A DNA stretch of 64,000 nt from Canna indica (Eukaryota; Streptophyta; Magnoliopsida; Zingiberales; Cannaceae). Below the pieces are notes generated by a model that made no database searches, was not told the DNA's origin, and was given only the letters and a program-made list of their open reading frames with translations. Numbering within the stretch: position 1 is the first letter of the stretch; every line of letters begins with the position of its first letter. Both the position numbers and the translations under genes were made by a program. The stretch lies in assembly GCA_034359265.1 (NCBI GenBank), contig CP136896.1, forward strand, positions 4,805,501-4,869,500, in the 5' to 3' direction. Below, in pieces: positions 46,278-59,339 of the stretch.

Positions 46278-49200
46278 ATGAACAACTGCTCTGCTTCTAC
46301 TGAAATATTGATTGGGTCGAACTATAAGAACCGAAAACAAGACTTAGAATTTTCACTAGGGATTGCTGATATTGACTTAGCAATTCGTAGGGATAAACCT
46401 GAATTTTCTGAAATGGGAGGAACCCCTGAGCAAAAGGATTACTTGGCTAAGTGGGAGAGATGCAATAGACTGAGCTTGATAGAAATCAGAAGAATCATAT
46501 CTGAACACCTAATGAGTGATTTACTTGAAATCGATAGTGCCAAAGAATTTCTAACTGCCATTGGACAAAGATACTAAGTACCTGATACTGCTGAGTTTGC
46601 ACTTCTAATGAAGGAACTGACGACTATGTCATATGATTATTCATGTGGTGTGAGAGACTTTATTTTAAAAATGGTTCATCTTCAAAACAAACTAAGATCC
46701 TTTGATGTTGACCTTACTGATTCCTTTATTGTTCCTCATGCCATCAATTCCTTACATGCTGAGTTCACTCAAATCAAAACTGCCTTCAATACCTTGAATG
46801 AAAAATGGACTGTGAATGACCTCATAACCAAATGTGTGGTCGAGGAATCAAAACCCAAGAAAAAAAAGAGTGATCAAACCCTTCTGTGTACCCATTTCAA
46901 ACCTCATTTTGGCAAGGGTAATTTCAAACATAAGCGTTTCACACCTGCTGCTCCTAAGAACACTTGGGATACTAAAGGGCATGTTAATGGTCAGAACAAA
47001 AATGTAGGAGGTCCCAAACCTGCTCCTTTTAAGAAAATAGTGTGGTGCTTCTTTTGTAAGAAGAAGGGACATAAAATGAATGAGTGTTCGGGGTTCAAGA
47101 CTTAGTTAGAGAACAAGCAAAAATCTAGAGGTATCCCCTTAGCTCTTGTTTATTTTGACTCCAATTTAATAGATGTTCATATTAATTTCTGGTGGTTTGA
47201 TAGTGGGTCTACGACCCATGTTGCTGTTTCCATGCAGAGTTTTTCAAACCTCAGAAAACCAAGTCTGAGCCAAAGCAAATTGAAAGTAGGAAATGAACTT
47301 GAAGTGGCTGTGGAGTCTATAGGAAATGTCATATTATCCTTAGAGTCTGGATTTGAACTTGTGTTAAAGGACATATTCTTTGTACCTTCGTTTAGAAGGA
47401 ATTTAATTTCAGTTTCTTGTTTGGACAATGATAGATTTCATTTTAATTTTGAAAATGGAAAAATAAATGTAATGTTGAATTCTAAAATTGTTGGATGTGG
47501 AATTTTGATTGATGGTCTATATATGTTAAGTTTCACTATTGATTATCCATCTACCTCTCTTAATATAGAAAATTATGTCTCTAAAATATCCAAAATTAAA
47601 GAGATGTCTTCTCTCATATGGCATAAACGTTTAGGTCATATTTCTAAAGAAATGGTAGAAAGACTTATTAAAGATGACATCCTACATATCTTGGATTTTA
47701 ATGATTTGGGTACTTGTGTTGATTGTATTAGAGAGAAATTGACAAAGATCAAGAAAAAAGGTGCAACTAGAAGTTCAAACCTTTTAGAGATTATCCATAC
47801 TGACATTAGCGGACCTTATTCTCCTACCATTTGTGGTAATAGATTTTTTTATCACTTTCATTGATGACTTTTTCCGATACGACTATATTTATTTGATTAA
47901 AGAAAAGTCTGATGCACTTCATAAATTTAAAGTGTTTAAGACTGAAGTCGAAAAATAATTTGAAAAAGTTATCAAGATAGTAAGATCTGACCGTGGTGGT
48001 GAGTATTATGGTTGATATGATGTTGTTGGGCAGTACATGGGTCTATTTGCTAAATACTTATAGGATTGTGGAATTGTTCCACAATATATCATACCTGGTA
48101 GCCATGAGCAAAATGGTGTGGCCGAAAGGCGCAATCGCACCCTGAAAGACATGATGAGGAGCATGATGAGCAGGTCCAACTTGCCAGAATTCCTATGGGG
48201 AGATGCCATCAAAATAGCCCTTTACATCCTTAATCGTGTCCCTAGTAAATCTGTTCCTAAAACTCCCTTTGAATTGTGGACTGGTAGAAAACCTAGTTTG
48301 AATCATTTTCGTGTTTGGGGTTGTCCAGCAGAAGTGAGAATCTATAACCCATCTGAGAAAAAGACTGATCCTAGAACTAGTCGTTGTTTCTTCATTGGTT
48401 ATCCAGACCACGCAAAAGGATATCGTTTCTATTGTCCTAGCAGGGGCAAGGATTGTGGAATCAATGACTGCTAAATTTTTGGAGCTTGATATTGCTGACC
48501 CTAATCACCTTCGTGAAGAGAGTGATGTTGATTTGGGTAGAACTATTTTTGTTCCTCTTCCAATCTTCAATGATTACAGCTCGTATGTACCTATAGATAG
48601 AGCTGATGCTTCTGATGAGAATACCTCCAAGGCTTCTGCTCCTCTTCTTGATCCTCCAGTTGTCAATGAACCTGAAACTGCTGACAATCCTCAACCTATT
48701 GAGTCTGAAGCTCTTAAGCCAGTAAGGAGATCTACTGGAGAAAGGCGGTCTACCATCCCTGATGATTTTTTGGTATATCTGAATGAAATTGATTATGACA
48801 TAAGAGATGTGGCCGGTCCAAAGAATTATCAAGAAGTCATTTCTCATCCTCAGTCAGATAAGTGGGTTAATGCTATGAATGAATAAATACTTTACGTGAC
48901 TGATAATTGTGTGTGAAATTTGGTTGAGCTACCTAAAAATTGCAAACCAGTTGGTTGCAAGTGGATTTTTAAAACTAAGAAAGATTCAAAGAGAAAAGTT
49001 GAGAGATTTAAAGCCCGACTTATTACAAAGGGTTTCACTCAGAAGGAGAGAATTGATTATACTTAAACCTTCTCACCTGTTTCCTCTAAAGATGCTTTTA
49101 GAATCATTATGACTCTTGTGGCTCACTTCAATTTGGAACTGCACCAAATGGATGTCAAAACAGCCTTTTTAAATGGTGACCTCAATGAAGAGGTGTACAT

Positions 49201-49924
49201 GATGCAACCTGAGGTTTTTATATTTCTGGCCATGAGCACTTAGTGTGCAAACTAAGGAAGTCAATTTATGGCCTATAGCAAGCTTCTAGACAATGTTATC
49301 TAAAATTTGATGAGATTGTGACCTCCATGGGTTTTGAGGAGAATAAAGTTGACCAGTGCATCTATATCAAGATCAGTGGGAGCAAGATCATTTTTCTAGT
49401 GTTGTATGTGGACGACATTCTTTTGGCTGCTAATGATCTTGGGCTCCTGCACGAGACAAAACACATATTGGCAAAGTCTTTTGACATGAAAGATCTTGGT
49501 GAAGCTTCTTATGTTTTGGGCATTGAGATTTATAGGGATAGATCCCGATGTTTACTCGGATTATCTCAGAAGGCTTATATTAATCGTATTTTGGAAAGAT
49601 TTAATATGCAAGATTGTAAAATCGGCGATGTGCCTATCATCAAAGGCGATAAATTTAGCAAGAATCAGTGTCCAAAAAATGACTTAGAGAAGGCACAAAT
49701 GAAGAACAAGCCTTTTGACAGTGCATTAGGGAACTTGATGTATGCACAAGTATGCACTAGACCTGACATTGCTTATATAGTTGGAGTCTTGGGCAGATAT
49801 CAATCTAATTCTGGTAACGATCATTGGGTGGCTGCTAAAAATGTGATGAGATATCTGTAGAGAACTAAAGAGTACATGCTTGTATATAGAAGAGTTGAAA
49901 ATCTAAAGATTTTGGGGTATACTA
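46278..49924 (+). mobile_element. Ty1/Copia element, 5' part (gag-PR-IN-RT), decayed
   Basis: Plus strand. Gag from ATG 46,278 (UBN2-like; stop near 46,576) with zinc knuckle CFFCKKKGHKMNEC at about 47,046-47,090. Protease remnant WWFDSGSTTHV at ~47,190. Pre-integrase WHKRLGH. Integrase HTDISGPY, SDRGGEY, then [15 protein letters not shown] and the following region to ~48,470. RT starts ~48,930 (CKWIFKTKKDSKRKVERFKARL), includes HQMDVKTAFLNGDL and YVDDILLAAND at ~49,405, and leads into RNase H. Order PR-IN-RT-RH defines Copia. Many in-frame stops make it non-autonomous. At 49,924 it is cut by the CACTA element and resumes at 57,996. Confidence 0.88.
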
Positions 49925-50341
49925 CACTACTAGAATATACCACATCAGCAACGGGAATCAGCAACGGGGATCAGCGACGGTTGGAAGAGCCATCAAAATA
50001 AGTCACAGCTTTGCGTCGGCTCAGTCGATCGTGGCTGATGTAACTAAATCAGTCGCGGCTCACATATGGTCACACAAAGCCGTCGCTCATAGATCATGGC
50101 GCGCACGGTGCGCGAATTAAAATGAGTCAGTAGCCACGATTTAGCGGGGGTCTCATAGCCGTTGGTGATGAGAGTAACCGAGCGCGTGAAATAAAATAGG
50201 TTAGTAGCGACAGCTTCTCTACTCCGTCGGTGATATGCGAAGTCATTAGCCACGGCTGGCTGCGACCGTCGCTTATTATTTAATGCCACGAACGTAGCAC
50301 GAATATATAACTCTCTTAACCGACGGCTCTGCGAGCCGCCG

Positions 50342-50880
50342 GTGGTAATAAAGTTACATATCCACAGTGTTCCGATGACCAGTGTGCCGTCAATGAAAAT
50401 CCTTTTTATCTGCGTTCATGTCCGGTCCTTCCTCTTTCTTCCTCTTCCTTCTCTACTCGCCGCTGTCGTCGCCGTCCGTCGCTGTCGAGTTGTCGGGGAG
50501 TCGTTGCCTATTGCCGCCTCTGTCAATCGCTGTTGGTGAACCTTTCGGTATGCTCGCTTCCTCTCCTCCTCCGTTAAATCCCCACAGCGCCGTCGTCGCC
50601 CTTTTCGCCTGCGCTGCCTCTCCACACCAGCGTCGACCTGGTCGACCCTCTCCGCATCGGCGTCGTCCCGGTGTTCATCTCAGCGCCAGCCTCAACCCGG
50701 CCAGTGCCGCATTGGGGCCGATTACCATCGGCCCCAATGCCGACGAGCAGTAGCCGGCAGTGATGCCGGCTACTGCTTGATTAGGGTTTAATTACCCTAA
50801 TCACAGTTTGATTAGTTTTTTTTTAATTATTTGTTGTTAATTTTTAGAAATTAATTATTAATTAGGTTAATTATTAGTTT
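50342..50880. other. CACTA internal GC-rich leader, no confident gene
   Basis: Between subterminal repeats and the 28-bp array lies a C/T- and G/C-rich block with open frames on both strands. It has a self-complementary stretch around 50,712-50,780 (ggccccaatgccg ... gccggc). No domain recognised. It could be the transposase gene's promoter and 5' leader. Confidence 0.35.
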
Positions 50881-50894
50881 AATATTAATTAATT

Positions 50895-51175
50895 AGTCAC
50901 AAGGAATCGTCCAATAAGAACTCGCGCCGAAATCGTCCAATTTGGACTCGCGGTCAAATCATCCTTGGTGGACTCGTGCCGAAATCGTCCACTTTGGACT
51001 CGCACGGAATCGTTCACTTTGGACTCGCGCGGAATCGTCCATAATGGATGGACTCGTATAAAAATTGTCCACTTTGGACACGCGCGGAATCGTCCACAAT
51101 GGATGGACTCGTGCCGAAATCGTCCACTTTGGAATCGCACGGAATCGTCCACTATGGACTCGCACCGGCATCCAT
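50895..51175. repeat. Tandem array of ~28-bp units, ~10 copies, inside CACTA
   Basis: Unit approx 'actcgcgcggaatcgtccac' plus 'tttgg'. Half of the unit is palindromic (gtccactttggac). Some copies are enlarged by 'aatggatgg'. It sits upstream of the transposase ATG and may be a transposase- or host-factor-binding array. Confidence 0.8.
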
Positions 51176-51615
51176 AAAGTTAGAAAAAAATCAAGACGAG
51201 TTGATACGTTTCACGTACGATCGACGAGTCAAGTTTTAATTTTGCAAAATCTTAGATCCGTTCGGGGGTTGTATGTTCATGTAAACGAAGTTAATGATCT
51301 TTTATACGACGTACAACCCTTGAATTGTCCCTAATAGGACAATTTGATAGCATACTTATTTATATTACACTTGGTTTATTTTTTTTAGTCATTAACTTTA
51401 TTTTTAAATTTTGGCTTGTATCTCCCTTGTTCTTCGATACGCGCCCAAATGATATGCTTATTCGAAAAACTATAGGGAGATGCTACCGAAATTTAAAATG
51501 AAGTTAATGACAAAAAAAATACTAAGTTCAATATGAATAACATGAATCCCGAATGGAATAGGACCATCCCACCTAAAGACATTACCTAAAGATATTACAA
51601 ACTTTTTGACAGAAC

Positions 51616-54600
51616 ATGTCGGACGATCGAACTTGGATGTACCGACGAATTCATCGTGGAGCTATAACGGATGAATTTCGAGTAGGCATAACTTACTTCT
51701 TAAATTTCGCATACTCGAATGAAAACTTCTTTAGTGGTGATAAAATCTGATGTCCGTGTCGGAAATGTTCGAACATAAGATTTTTGGACTGAGAAACTGT
51801 CACACAGCATTTGTATATAAAAGGATTCACACCAAAATATTTTGTATGGAATTGTCACGGGGAGTCACGTCAAGTCGGGACGTCGAGCAATCTTGTTGTC
51901 CAAACTCATGGTGAATCTTCTTCTGCTGATGTTTCTTCTTCTAATCCATCTAATCCTTATAGAATAATAATTCTAGATAGTCTTTGAGGACAATTCCTTT
52001 TAAATGATAATATTGAGTCAGTTACTGAGACGATAGTGCCACCAGATACTATGGTAGTTGAAGTCATTGAAGAATAACTTGCGATATAGATTGAATTGCC
52101 GAATAAGGAGGCTGTAGAATTTTACGATATGATGAAAGCTGCCGATGAACCTTTGTATGAGAATTGTCCTAATTATACAAGATTTTCGGCAATGACACAA
52201 CTCCTGAATATCAAGTCCGATTGTAATATCAGCGGGGTTGCGTTTGATCGGATTGCAGGCTTTATCAGTGGTATGCTACCTCTAAATAATAAGTTTGAGC
52301 CAATCTTTTATAAGACAAAAAAGTTGATGAGAAAATTAGGGCTTGTGTATGAAAAGATACACACGTGCTCAAATAACTGCATTTTATATTATAAAGAAAA
52401 TGTACAGTTACAACAATGCCCGGTATGTGAACATCCTCGTTACAATGAGAAGAAATCGATTCGACAAAAAAATTCCTTTTAAGGTGCTTCGATATTTTCC
52501 ACTGAGATCGGGGCTTCAAAGGTTATTCATGTCGAAAAAGACTGCCCCCTATATGAGTTGGCATGCAAGAAGTCGTGATGATACAGTAATGACTTATCCA
52601 TCCGACAGTGAAGCATGGAAACATTTGGATAGGTGTTATCCATCATTTGCTGGGGAGACTAGAAATATCAGATTGGGATTATGCACATATGGTTTTAATC
52701 CGTTTGGTAATTCGGCAACTCCGTATTCAGTATGGCCAGTGCTGTTAATAATTTATAATTTGTCGCTAGGGCTGTTCATGGGTCAAACCCGACCCAATGA
52801 ACCCGAGAACCCGACCCGACCCGAACCAATCGGGTCGGGTCGGGTCGGGTCGGGTAATCGGGTCGGGTCAGGTTCAAATTTTTGAAACCCGATTATAATC
52901 GGGTCGGGTCCGGGTTTCAATCTTTAAAACCCGATGACCCGAGACCCGACCCGATTACCCGAATTTTATATAATTTTTAATTATTTTTAAAATATTTATA
53001 TTTAAAAACATTTTTTTTTAATTTTTTAAAAAATTAAAAATTATTATTAAAAAATTATTATTTACCTAAACGGGTAAACCCGACTACCCGACCCGACCCG
53101 ACCCGATCTAGGTCGGGTCGGGTCGGGTTTGAGAGATGAAAAATATTCAACCCGACCCGACCCGACCCGATTACATTTGGTCGGGTCGGATCAATTTTTC
53201 CCCTAAACCCGACCCGACCCGACCCGCGAACACCCCTATTTGTCGCCCTCAATGTGTATGAAAGATGAATTTATCCGGGTCCTAAAGTCCTCGCAAAGAA
53301 ATTGACATATTTCTTTGTCCCCTAATTGATGAACTCAAAATATTGTGGGCTGAGGGAGTTGTCACTTATGATTGTTACCGAAAGCAAAATTTACTTTACG
53401 AGATGCTATATTGTGGACAATCAATGATTTCTCGACCTATGACATACTGTTTGGTTGGAGCACGCATGGTTGATTCTCTTGCCCGTATTGCATGGAACAC
53501 TCAAAATCCTTCAGTCTTGAGAATGGTCGGAAAATTTCTTTCTTTGATTGTCATCGCTGATTCCTACCGTCTAACCATTAGTATCGAAGGAATTATGACA
53601 AATTTATCAAAGGTCGAGTCGAAAGAGATGAGCCTCCACCGATGTTGTCTGGTGAACAGATGTTAGCACGTGTTCAATTACTTTCAAATATTACTTTTGG
53701 TCGGAATATAAGAATCTCAGGCTTTGGTCAAACACATAACTGGGTGAAGAAAAGTATTTTTTGGGAATTGCCATATTGGAGTTCATTACTGATTCGACAT
53801 AATTTGGACGTCATGCATATTGAAAAAAATGTGTTTGATAATATTTTTAACACAGTGATGGATATTTTCGGCAAAACTAAAGATAATGTGAAGGCCCGAC
53901 ATGATGTAAAAATACTTTGTAAGAGGCCTGAGTTAGAGTTGCAAGAGGTCAACAGACGATTTCATAAGCCAAGGGCGTCGTATGTGTTAAATAAACAACA
54001 GATGAAAGATGTGTATCAATGGATCAAAGAACTCAAATTACCCGATGGATGTGCCTCAAACTTATCTCGATGTGTAAACGTCGATCAATGCAAAATATTG
54101 GGGATGAAGAGCCACGATTGTCATGTATTCATGCAAGGATTGCTTTCGGTTGCGTTTCGAGATCATCTACATGATAAGATTTGGGGTCCGTTGACAGAGT
54201 TAAGTATGTTTTTTAGAAACATTTGTGTAAATGTACTTCGAGTCGAAGATATGACAGCATTTAAAAATAATATTGTTGAAATCATATGCAAGCTGGACCA
54301 ATTTTTCCCTCCTGCATTTTTTGACTCGATGGAGCATCTGGCGATACATTTGGCATATGAGGCACGAGTTGGTGGGCCCGTTCAATACCGGTGGATGTAC
54401 TTATTTGAAAGATACATGAATCATCTGAAGAAAAAAAAGTAAAGAACACCGCCGCAGTTGAAGGTTCCATATCATAAGCATATATAATTCAAGAAATTTC
54501 AATTTTTTGCTCATTTTATTTTGAATCAACCATCAAGACAAGACTTAATCGTCTTCCACGGAACGACGACGGGGGAGCTGGACCATCAGATGGTTGTTTA

Positions 54601-55556
54601 AATATCTTTTGTTACCCCGAGCGTGCTTTGGGTTCTCGTTCGTTTCAATTCTTAAACGATGAAGAGTACCATTTGGCCTACTTATACGTTTTACTAAACT
54701 GTCCAGAGATTGAGAAGTTCATTGAAATATTTGACATTGAGATGGTGACAAGATACTCAATTTACAACTATGAGGAATTAGAAAAATTACGGAATTGTGA
54801 GTTCCCTAATTGGTTTCAAGCACAGGACACAGAGGCGAAATAGATAACCAAATCTTTGAGTTTGCTAGCGGACCGACACGACTTGTATAGTGTTATAATG
54901 GTTATTTTGTCAATGGATATAAATTTCACACACTTGAATATTCATCTACAAAAAAGACTATGAATGCTGTGGTCTGTGTCAAAGGGACAACGTATGCTGA
55001 ATGTGATGTTGACTTTTATGGACTATTGGAAGAAGTCATTGAATTACAATTTTTCGGATGTAAATCAGTTGCCCTTTTTAAATGACATTGGTTCGATACA
55101 AGCGATAGGGGCATGAGAGTTCATCCAAAGTATAAACAGCTGGTCGAGGTCAATTACAAATCAAAATTGGCTTCAAATGAGTCATTTATATTGGCATCTC
55201 AAGCTGAACAAGTATATTATATGCAGTATTTGTCTCGAAAGAAAAACATGGCAGATTGGCATGTTGTTTGTAAGACTAAAGCTAGAGGAAAAATTGACCC
55301 AATAGTTGGATATAATGAGCCAACATATGACTTCTATCAAGAAGAGGATCCTTCCGAAGTGGAATGAGTTAGTCCAATACTCGAGGATGATGACACAGAG
55401 TTAGTTCAATTAGAAATAGAATACGTTGATAAGGACGATAATGAAGTTAAGGAAGGACATAATGAAGATGAGGGAGACGAAGAAGAATTTCAAGATTCAG
55501 ATATAGAAGAACAATAAGAAGAATATTACACGAATGATGATAATGACGATGATGAA
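51616..55556 (+). pseudogene. TNP2-like CACTA transposase
   Basis: ATG at 51,616 (MSDDRTWMYRR) begins the transposase-associated N-terminal domain (NFAYSNENFFSGDKI, CPCRKCSN, HLYIKGFTPKYFVWNCHGE). The core follows: AVEFYDMMKAADEPLYENC, ...CPVCEHPRY, VLRYFPLRSGLQRLFMS, WKHLDRCYPSFAGETRNIRL, then after a MITE insertion ILWAEGVVTYDCYRKQN. Next come HNLDVMHIEKNVFDNIFNT, MKSHDCHVFMQGLL and LCNLDQFFPPAFFDSMEH-like DUF4218, and a DUF4216 C-terminus (ESFILASQAEQVYYMQ). Numerous stops and frameshifts and a 472-bp MITE disrupt it, so it cannot supply activity. Confidence 0.88.
52767..53238. mobile_element. hAT MITE (472 bp) inserted in the transposase
   Basis: Ends TAGGGCTGTTC and inverse TAGGGGTGTTC. 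Perfect 8-bp duplication TTTGTCGC (52759-52766 and 53239-53246). Excision of the element plus one duplication rejoins the transposase frame (IIYNLSPSMCMK). The arms are runs of 'gggtcgggtcgggt' and the centre is A/T. Confidence 0.93.
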
Positions 55557-55638
55557 TAATTATAAATGTGAAGTATATATATTCAATTATTAAATATATC
55601 TATTATATATAATCTAATTATATTAAATTTTTACAGCT

Positions 55639-57359
55639 ATGGTTCGAGATATCAGTTCTCGAGGAGGCATTCCTCGTAGGACCCCCCGACGATTACCACC
55701 TGCCTCACCTGTACCCACTGACCCTTCGTCTTCCACCACCATCCCCCCACCTGGTCCGGCCACCATCCCCCCACCTGGTCCGGCCACCATTCCCCCACTT
55801 GATCCATCCACTATTCTCCCAGCTGATATGATCACCATCCCCCCACCTCCAGCCACCACCCCTTCAGTCGATCCAGGCCCGTCAACATCGAGACGTAGGC
55901 CACGAGGGCCTAACAGAATTCTCCCTCCGCCACCCGAGGGACAACTGCACAGAGCAGTTATTGTGCGCGGAAGAAGGTAAGTATATGCATTAATTATTTC
56001 TTATAATTTATTTATAATTCAAAATATTATAATATGAATTTATATATGGTGCAGATTTGAGCATGAGGACGTCCCCCGCACGATAGCGGGGACGATCCAG
56101 AAGTTTATGCACGGGGCGTGGCCTACATGGTCTCACGTGCCCCATGAGCATATAGATTTATTATGGCGAGAGTTCATAGTAAGTATATTTATTAAATTAA
56201 TGTTAAATATTAATCGGTAATAATAATTTTTTTTTGCAGGGTCATTATACATGGCCGGAGGACCAGACCACTTTTGTGGAGGCTGCATGAGAGCGTGTTT
56301 CTCATGCTCGCTATAACGGGCTGCTTCAGCAGGCCCGTCAAACCGTGATCAGATGGCTGGGGACCACACAAATAGGGCAGACTCGGGGACATGTCCTCGA
56401 GTGGATTCATGGCCCTGTGTGGGACCAGCTCGTTAAGCGGTGGGATACTCCTGAGTGGCAGGAGGACTCCTGGACTGCGTCGAGAAACCGCATGTCCGGA
56501 GGGGATGGTACGGGGGCACGCCACACTGGTGGCTCCATATCTTTTGCGGTGCATGAGCATCGTATGGTATGTATAATTTCTTTACTTTTAATTAAATTAT
56601 ATATTGTGTATAATGATACTAATGTATTTGTTTTCTAATGTAAGACACGCATGACGGAGGACGGCACCGTTTGACGCTCGTCGATGATGGAGGTGTTTGA
56701 GCGCACCCACCGTCGTCGACGAGGAGCAGGAGACTACGTTGATAGCAGAGCCTCGTATAAAATGGTAAGTATTTATATATGTCTATTTGATTTACACAAA
56801 TTTTATTTATATTATATATATATTTCAAATTTAAACATGTGTAGGAAACTTATTCGAGGACTATGATCGAGCGTGGGGGGACACCAGAGGAGTTCGACGC
56901 AGGAGCTTGGGTGGAGGGAGCAGGTGGCTGGGAGCACGGTCGTGTTTATGACTTTGCAGACAGTGGCCATGCACGCGCCGTGCTCGGGCCACTTGGGGCA
57001 CCGATCGACTGTGGGTGAGCGGCCCTCGTCATCATGAGCGCAGGACCAGAGCCGGATAGCGACCATGGAGTTGGAGCTCACCCAACAGAGACAGGCGATG
57101 GAGGAGCAGAGGCACGCGATGAAGGAGAGGATGCAGGAGCAGAGGCTGACAATGGAGGAGCAGATGCAGGAGCAGAGACGATCGAATGATGAGTTGAGAC
57201 AGACGATCCAAAACATGCAGACACTCCTCACTCAGATTGCGTCTCTGTCCGGCCTTCTACCTGTGATGTTGCAGCCGTCGTCCCCCTCGACCCAATGGAC
57301 ACTCCCGACCCAGTCGTTATCGACTCCACCGCCTCCACTGCCGCCACCATCGTCGTGAG
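55639..57359 (+). pseudogene. CACTA second ORF, Transposase_24 (TNPA/Ptta-like)
   Basis: Five plus-strand exons with GT/AG borders: 55,639-~55,976, ~56,053-56,178, ~56,240-56,571, ~56,646-56,763 and ~56,845-57,359. Exon 1 is proline-rich with three copies of TIPPPGPA-like text. Then FEHEDVPRTIAGTIQKFM and WPTWSHVPHEHIDLLWREF, VFERTHRRRRGAGDYVDSRA (the hallmark of this family), GGTPEEFDAGAWVEGAGG, and a Gln/Glu-rich coiled coil (MELELTQQRQAMEEQRHAMK, with repeats of EEQMQEQR). Stops at about 56,288, 56,672 and 57,015 interrupt it. In En/Spm the equivalent protein binds subterminal repeats. Confidence 0.75.
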
Positions 57360-57995
57360 ATTTTGATTAATTGTATTTTATTTATATTTTGATACTTGAT
57401 ATAGATGATATTTTGATACTTGGATATATATATATATGATATTTTGATAATTATTTATCTCCGATTTGAGGCTGAGATTGATGATATTTATGTAAAACTT
57501 GCATGTTTAATTTCAAATGCATGTGTATGATATTTTCTGATTGTAATATGTGATTGAAAATAGGTTGTAGTCGATATATCAGTGTATACAAGAATTTACA
57601 AAAATTTTAGTTTTTTTAGTTACAGGATAACACCTTTAGCCACGGTTTACCTACGGTTAACCGTCACTAAGCCGTGGCTGAAAGCCTATCGTAAATGGCT
57701 GATGGCCTCGGCAGGATCAAATATCACGGTTGCTAATAGTATCATCGACGGCTGTAAGCTGAGACTGATGTGTAGGTATTAGTGACAACGCCCAGAACGA
57801 CTTTAAATTAGCGACAGTCCACGAGGCTATCGCTGATGATTATGTGTGACGGTCATGCACGACCGTCACAAAACATCTGAGATGCGCACATCATAGACGG
57901 TTTTTTGCCACGGTTGACACCGTCCGTGATATGCATCACCAACGGTTCAGCCACGGTATCAGCCATCGCTAATGACCACAATTCTACTAGTGCTA

Positions 57996-58467
57996 ACTCA
58001 GATCTTGCTGGGTGCCCTGATGACAGAAAGTCTACATTCAGATATATTTTCATGCTTGCTGGGGTGCCATTTCATGGAATAGCAAGAAACAAACCCTAGT
58101 TGCTTCTTCAACTATGCAAGCTGAATTTGTTTCTTGTTATGCTGCAGCCTCACAAGCTGTTTCGCTGAAGAATCTTATTACAGGACAGCACATTGTTGAT
58201 TCTATTACTAGACCCTCAACTATTTACTGTGATAATAGTGCAGTTGTGTTCTTCACAAAGAATAATAAAACTTCTGATGGCTCTAAACATTTGGAACTAA
58301 AATACTTAACTGTAAAAGATCTTGTGAAGAAATGTGACATTGTAGTTGAATACATTAAAACAGATTTCATGTTAGCAAATCCCTTAACCAATGGACTCAG
58401 ACCCATAGTCTTTAAAAGACATATTGAGAACATGGGTATTTTGGGTTCTTTTGATGTACTTGGTTAG
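57996..58467 (+). pseudogene. Copia RNase H, 3' part after CACTA insertion
   Basis: It continues the frame cut at 49,924: SDLAGCPDDRKSTF, then a frameshift near 58,060-58,110, MQAEFVSCYAAASQAVSLKN, IYCDNSAVVFFTKN, SKHLELKYLTVKD and VEYIKTDFMLANPLT, ending TAG at 58,465. The catalytic acidic residues of RNase H are visible, but the frame is broken upstream. Confidence 0.88.
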
Positions 58468-59339
58468 TGAGAGTCTTCCTTTTATTACATATATGTATTT
58501 GTCATTAACTAAAACACTTCAATGTATGATTGTTATATACATGTTTTAATGACAAATTAATGTTATATTCATGTTGTGAATTATTATATATTGAACATTT
58601 TTGACTTGGTATCATACGAATTAGGATGTCCCTTGATTGATACCACGTTTGAGTCCAGGGACATGATGGTTAAAAAATCATAAATTTTCTCTTGCTTAGA
58701 GCATATACATAAGAGAAAATATCAGAAGTTACAATGAGAATAGCATTATTATAATTGGATCATTTTGAATGCTATTTTGAATAGCATTTAGAACTTACAC
58801 CTGACCAGGAGACACATCGGACCAAGCCGCATCGCTCCGACTTCAAGTAAGAACATATAATATTATGAATTAGTAATACACAAATCATTATATTCTTCGT
58901 TAATAATTTAGACAACAATATTAATAATTAATGAATAAAAAGAAATTTAATGTTCTTAAATTAAGAGTTAATTTATGTATTTTTAAAAAAATCATGAATC
59001 AAATTGTCCCCCGGTAGTTTAGTGGTGAGACATTCGAGTATATTGCCAGTGAATCATGTGTACGTTTTCTAGTTGTAGTGCTTTATGCGCTAATTTTCAC
59101 GTCTATGTGTACGTCTTGTAATGTGTCTTGTGCGTATATTCACTCGTCTTTGTACGTTTTTTATGAATATATTATAAAAATATTGAGAAAAAAACTGAGA
59201 GATCGAAATAATTTTTGTAAAAATATTATATATTCAAAAATGAAATTTAATAAAATGCTACATAAATGAAATTTAATGTTCATCTAGTTATTCAAAAATG
59301 GATGAAATCAAAAATAATATTATTATATTTTGTCAATGG
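58468..59339. other. Copia 3' flank, AT-rich, no gene
   Basis: Probably contains the Copia 3' LTR. I could not match it to a 5' copy. Words 'ttgataccacg' and 'cttggtatcatacg' occur at 58,610-58,645 but no LTR borders are clear. Confidence 0.4.

Larger units (their letters stand above)
49925..57992 (+). mobile_element. CACTA (En/Spm) transposon, 8,068 bp
   Basis: Ends are CACTACTAGAAT (49,925) and inverse CACTAGTAGAAT (to 57,992). The flanking 3-bp duplication is CTA (49922-49924 and 57993-57995). Removing the element and one CTA restores a continuous Copia RNase H frame (GYTNSDLAG), which proves both borders. Subterminal regions contain many short inverted words (gccgtcgct, cagccacggt, agcgacgg) as expected for transposase binding. 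It encodes a TNP2-type transposase (51.6-55.6 kb) and a second protein (55.6-57.4 kb), both plus strand and both with stops. Confidence 0.95.

Noticed and set aside
52796..53230. 'gggtcgggtcggg' runs as telomere-like or independent satellite
   Set aside because: Exact hAT ends and an 8-bp target-site duplication show they are the arms of one MITE.
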